From an uncultured Collinsella sp. (GTDB lineage Bacteria > Actinomycetota > Coriobacteriia > Coriobacteriales > Coriobacteriaceae): a stretch of DNA of 26,581 nucleotides. Below the pieces are notes generated by a model. The model was given only the letters and a program-made list of their open reading frames with translations. It was not told the DNA's origin and searched no databases. Both the position numbers and the translations under genes were made by a program. The stretch lies in the NCBI GenBank assembly GCA_900551815.1, contig URXE01000029.1, positions 1 to 26,581 of the forward strand, in the 5' to 3' direction. Every line of letters begins with the position of its first letter. Position 1 is the stretch's first letter. Of this stretch, positions 24,251 to 26,581 are shown piece after piece.

Positions 24251-24928
24251 ATGTCCAAGAAGAACCGCGCCAAGTCCAAGGCCAAGCGCTTTGGCGAGGG
24301 CTCGGCCAAGCCGATTGTTTCGGCCGCGACCTATGGCGTGGGCGGCAATGCGTTTGCGCAGGCCATCGCCGATCCGGTCTCGACGGTGCACTCCAGTAAG
24401 CCCGAGCTGTTGGTGGTCGACGGCTACAACGTGATCCACTGCACGCCGCGCTACGAAAAGCTCGTGTACGACCATTCCGACGATCCGTATTCCAGCGACG
24501 TTCACGATATGGCGCGCACTGCCCTCATCAACGACGTCGCCGCCTTTGCCCAGGGCCGCTACGAGGCCGTGATCGTGTTCGACGGCGCGGGCAATATCTC
24601 CAACGAGCGCCCCAACCTGCCGGCCCGTGGCGTGCGCATCGAGTTTTCGCCGACGGGCGTCTCGGCCGATACCGTGGTGCAGAAGCTCTGCATCGAGGCA
24701 CGTGAGGAAGGCCGCGCGTGCTCCGTGGTGTCGAGCGACGGCACGATCCAGGCCGTCGTCATGGGCAAGGGCGTCACGCGCATCTCGAGCCGTATGCTGG
24801 TGGACGAGATCAAACAGATCGATAACGACGTTCACGAGGCCGAGGAAGCTCCGCAGATCAAGATGACCCTGGGCAGTCGTTTGAGCCCCGATGCCCTGGC
24901 CAAGCTCAAGGCCCTGCGCGGGAGGTAG
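24251..24928 (+). CDS. rae1: NYN-domain ribonuclease Rae1/YacP-like
   Basis: A 225-residue NYN (PIN-like) nuclease. B. subtilis Rae1 (YacP) enters the ribosomal A site and cuts mRNA during translation. Residues 1-50 are a basic tail not typical of Rae1. The nuclease domain runs from ~52 to 205: VVDGYNVIH with Asp57, VIVFDGAGN, the acidic helix GVSADTVVQKL and the SSDGTIQAVV strand. The conserved acidic residues are present. It starts 3 nt after rlmB and is probably co-transcribed with it, as in the Bacillus rlmB-rae1 order. The start ATG 24251 begins MSKKNRAKSKAK. Function is inferred from the family and from position. Confidence 0.88.
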   Translation: MSKKNRAKSKAKRFGEGSAKPIVSAATYGVGGNAFAQAIADPVSTVHSSKPELLVVDGYNVIHCTPRYEKLVYDHSDDPYSSDVHDMARTALINDVAAFAQGRYEAVIVFDGAGNISNERPNLPARGVRIEFSPTGVSADTVVQKLCIEAREEGRACSVVSSDGTIQAVVMGKGVTRISSRMLVDEIKQIDNDVHEAEEAPQIKMTLGSRLSPDALAKLKALRGR

Positions 24929-24955
24929 GGGAGCTGACGGCGCGACGCTGTCTCG

Positions 24956-26296
24956 CTAATTCCATTCAGCGATGTCGATCATTCTTTCGAGGCGCCACGT
25001 TAGCGCCTCTTTTAGATATGGCAGCCTTGCCGTGAGCGCGTCGTTTCTGGACAGAATTTCGATTGCCTCGTCAACGAAGCCTTCGAGTTTGTCGCCGTCA
25101 AACCAGTCCATGTCCTCGACGAGCAACATCTGTTTGGCGGGGCTTGAATGAAATTGTGCGCTGGTAAAACTGTGCTCTCCTGCCCTAAGCTCATCTAGAG
25201 ATATGTTGCACCAGAGCGATGAGCCCGAATCGAAGATGGGGGCAGGTCTGCTGGCTAGCGTGTTTACGTTTCGCACAAGGCCAAAGTTACGCCAATGACG
25301 GTCATAGTTGGCGATGATGTCGTCGCACACGATCATGCGGTCAAGGGCATCCTTGACGCCTGTTACCCCGAGCTTCTCGCAGCTTGCTACATATCGCTCG
25401 TAGTCGGTTAGTCTTTCATCTGCGTTTGCGTACTGATTTACATAGAACGCAGGGACATACTCTTCTTCATCAGTTAAGAAGACATCGCATATGCTCAGGG
25501 CGGAAGTGCCCGTGCCCTCGAGCGAGTAAGGCACATAATCGCAGGCGTTTAGGATGCGACGATGGAGCGCGGTCGCCACCAGCTCGTTATATGGTTCTTG
25601 GTTCAGGTGCGCTCCTGCCTTGTGCAGAATTCGACGCCCGCCCTCGCACGTCCAGTACTTTTGAAGATTGCCGTCCGAGGTGTTGTCGGGCTTTGCGGCA
25701 GCTGCCTTGCCCTCTGGGGCGAAGGGCGCGATGGACAGAGAGACGTCGTCAAAAGCATTATTGAAGAAGTTAATATCTTCCCACGCGAGACCGGAGTCTT
25801 GGGGTCTAATCCAATACTGGTCGGATAGGGAGAGGCCAAGATTTCGCTGTACGAGTTCATCGGGAACATCGACTGCGGCTTCTGCAAGCAGGGAGGCTAG
25901 CCCAATGCGTGCGAGCGGGATACCGCGGCCGCGCCACCAGATGCGGAAGGAGTCGAGCGATACAGGTTTGCCGGGAGCAAAAACTCCAATAGGGGCGTGG
26001 GCACGATCGACGTCGGCGCCGATGTGGGTAAAGTCTTTTCGCGATGTGCTGTAGACCAGTTGGGCCACTTCGTGCGTGCGGTTCATGAGGGTGAACGCGA
26101 TCTCGCTCTTACCGTGGCCGCGGCGGGGACGTCCCCCCGTTTTGGTCACGGAGCGGAGTCGCGTGTCTACGCTGTCTTTGTCGATGAGCCATACACCAGA
26201 AGCCTTGCGGGCGGTCAGCGCGCCGTTCTTAATGAGCTCCTGCACCCTGCGCGGGGTGATGCCGAGCAGGTCGGCTGCTTCCTTTGTAGTCAACAT
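24956..26296 (-). CDS. HTH-HipA-like fusion protein (single-chain kinase with excisionase-like HTH)
   Basis: A 446-residue fusion. Residues ~2-50 form a MerR/excisionase-type helix-turn-helix (TTKEAADLLGITPRRVQELI, then SGVWLIDKDSV). A region I cannot place follows (~70-200). A HipA-like kinase C-terminal part is marked by IIANYDRHWRNFGLVRN (catalytic Asp ~331) and APIFDSGSSLW (metal Asp ~354). The pattern differs from the intact hipA at 16629, whose motif is APDAHAKN. There is no separate antitoxin gene next to it, so the HTH may act as a built-in antitoxin and autoregulator (inference). The ATG at 26296 has AAGGG about 8 nt upstream, and this site lies inside the arm of a 72-bp inverted repeat. 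The gene is convergent with rae1, 27 bp away. It could be a HipA-domain regulator rather than a toxin. Confidence 0.8.
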   Translation of the reverse strand: MLTTKEAADLLGITPRRVQELIKNGALTARKASGVWLIDKDSVDTRLRSVTKTGGRPRRGHGKSEIAFTLMNRTHEVAQLVYSTSRKDFTHIGADVDRAHAPIGVFAPGKPVSLDSFRIWWRGRGIPLARIGLASLLAEAAVDVPDELVQRNLGLSLSDQYWIRPQDSGLAWEDINFFNNAFDDVSLSIAPFAPEGKAAAAKPDNTSDGNLQKYWTCEGGRRILHKAGAHLNQEPYNELVATALHRRILNACDYVPYSLEGTGTSALSICDVFLTDEEEYVPAFYVNQYANADERLTDYERYVASCEKLGVTGVKDALDRMIVCDDIIANYDRHWRNFGLVRNVNTLASRPAPIFDSGSSLWCNISLDELRAGEHSFTSAQFHSSPAKQMLLVEDMDWFDGDKLEGFVDEAIEILSRNDALTARLPYLKEALTWRLERMIDIAEWN

Positions 26297-26300
26297 CGAG

Positions 26301-26372
26301 AAACCCTTCGCCAGAACGAATAGTTTTATATAGCCAATTGTAATTAAAACTATTCGTTCTGGCGAAGGGTTT
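26301..26372 (-). promoter_or_regulatory. 72-bp inverted repeat upstream of the HTH-HipA gene
   Basis: A perfect 28-bp inverted repeat (26301-26328 with 26345-26372) surrounds a 16-nt AT-rich centre, starting 4 bp from the ATG at 26296. The centre and the inner arms carry TATATAA on the minus strand, a possible -10. If transcription starts upstream, the RNA would form a very stable hairpin enclosing the AAGGG ribosome site. It could be an operator for the HTH domain, a translational switch or a small mobile-element remnant. Confidence 0.75.
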
Positions 26373-26428
26373 TAAAATTGAGGACGCACTAACAGAAATG
26401 AACGGACCTGGTGCCTGTTGTTGCTGGA

Positions 26429-26447
26429 TTTTGCATATTTGTATGAC
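26429..26447 (-). promoter_or_regulatory. Hip-promoter-like motif upstream of the HTH-HipA gene
   Basis: This 19-nt stretch matches 18388-18406 (the hipBA upstream region) at 17 of 19 bases. It has the same orientation relative to its downstream hipA-type gene. It is a possible shared promoter or operator; only this 19-nt block is shared, and the full 16-bp hip repeats are absent. Confidence 0.4.
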
Positions 26448-26460
26448 GCCGTGCGGCCTG

Positions 26461-26489
26461 TTGCGCCCCGTCCGCAATTCCATTATTCT
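26461..26489 (+). promoter_or_regulatory. Promoter of tRNA-Thr
   Basis: TTGCGC (26461-26466), 17 nt, TATTCT (26484-26489). Transcription would start about 25 nt before the tRNA. Good spacing and fair hexamers. Confidence 0.6.
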
Positions 26490-26519
26490 TAACAAGCTTC
26501 GCGCGAAAGCGCCAAGTGT

Positions 26520-26581
26520 GCCAGTGTGGCGCAACGGTAGCGCAACTGATTTGTAATCAGTGGGTTGCGGGTTCGATTCCT
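26520..26581 (+). tRNA. tRNA-Thr (UGU anticodon), 3' end cut by the window
   Basis: The cloverleaf can be read directly. A 5' acceptor strand GCCAGTG (26520-26526); a D stem GCGC/GCGC (26529-26532 with 26540-26543); an anticodon stem ACTGA/TCAGT (26545-26549 with 26557-26561) around TT-TGT-AA; then the T arm GCGGG-TTCGATT. The anticodon TGT decodes ACA, hence threonine. The rest of the T stem and the acceptor 3' strand lie beyond the window. Confidence 0.93.

Noticed and set aside
26125..26136. GGGGACGTCCCC palindrome resembling the REP-like core
   Set aside because: It lies inside the coding sequence of the HTH-HipA gene in an Arg/Gly-rich stretch and lacks the longer arms.
1..26581. CRISPR array, prophage or complete insertion sequence
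   Set aside because: No regularly spaced direct repeats, no transposase or integrase ORF and no phage genes are present. The tRNA at the end is cut, so an attachment site cannot be judged.

Overview
The window is a GC-rich chromosomal segment, most likely from a gut Coriobacteriia of the Collinsella type. This is an inference from three things: the gene content (a 12-alpha-hydroxysteroid-dehydrogenase-like SDR, a giant 2-hydroxyacyl-CoA dehydratase activase, an Mn riboswitch with mntP, and DisA), the actinobacterial codon bias, and the protein sequences themselves. No 16S gene is present, so the genus is not proven.

Layout. 1-5900: a minus-strand SDR oxidoreductase; a divergent tail-anchored coiled-coil protein; a ThrE-family amino-acid exporter; and a two-repeat DUF2798-type membrane protein behind a short leader with a strong terminator. 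The intergenic gaps here carry large palindromes of a shared family (2973-3113 and 4789-4891) that look like REP-type repeats. 5860-11045: a two-gene unit of a 1479-residue activase fusion and an overlapping TetR regulator, preceded by a perfect 21-bp palindrome that is a good candidate operator. 11237-24928: a core that resembles the Firmicute order clpC-disA-ispD-ispF-cysS-rlmB-rae1. It is interrupted between clpC and disA by a RelB/PIN toxin-antitoxin pair, pepD, a hipBA pair and mntP. 24956-26581: a single-chain HTH-HipA-like kinase under a 72-bp inverted repeat, then a tRNA-Thr(UGU) cut by the window end.

Regulation visible in the sequence includes a yybP-ykoY (Mn2+) riboswitch with a terminator expression platform before mntP, and three evenly spaced hip operators, the third lying in the mntP terminator. 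There is also an extended -10/inverted-repeat operator before the RelB/PIN pair, several intrinsic terminators, and an unassigned 103-nt structured element between cysS and rlmB.

How the genes work together: disA-ispD-ispF-cysS are tightly packed or overlapping and probably co-transcribed (c-di-AMP signalling, MEP isoprenoid pathway, cysteinyl-tRNA synthesis), as are rlmB-rae1 (rRNA methylation and ribosome-dependent mRNA cleavage). Three separate toxin or kinase modules (RelB/PIN, HipBA, HTH-HipA) lie within 12.5 kb. The most unusual items are the HTH-HipA fusion with its palindrome, a 19-nt motif shared by the upstream regions of both hipA-type genes, the cysS-rlmB structured element, and the composite REP-like palindromes.
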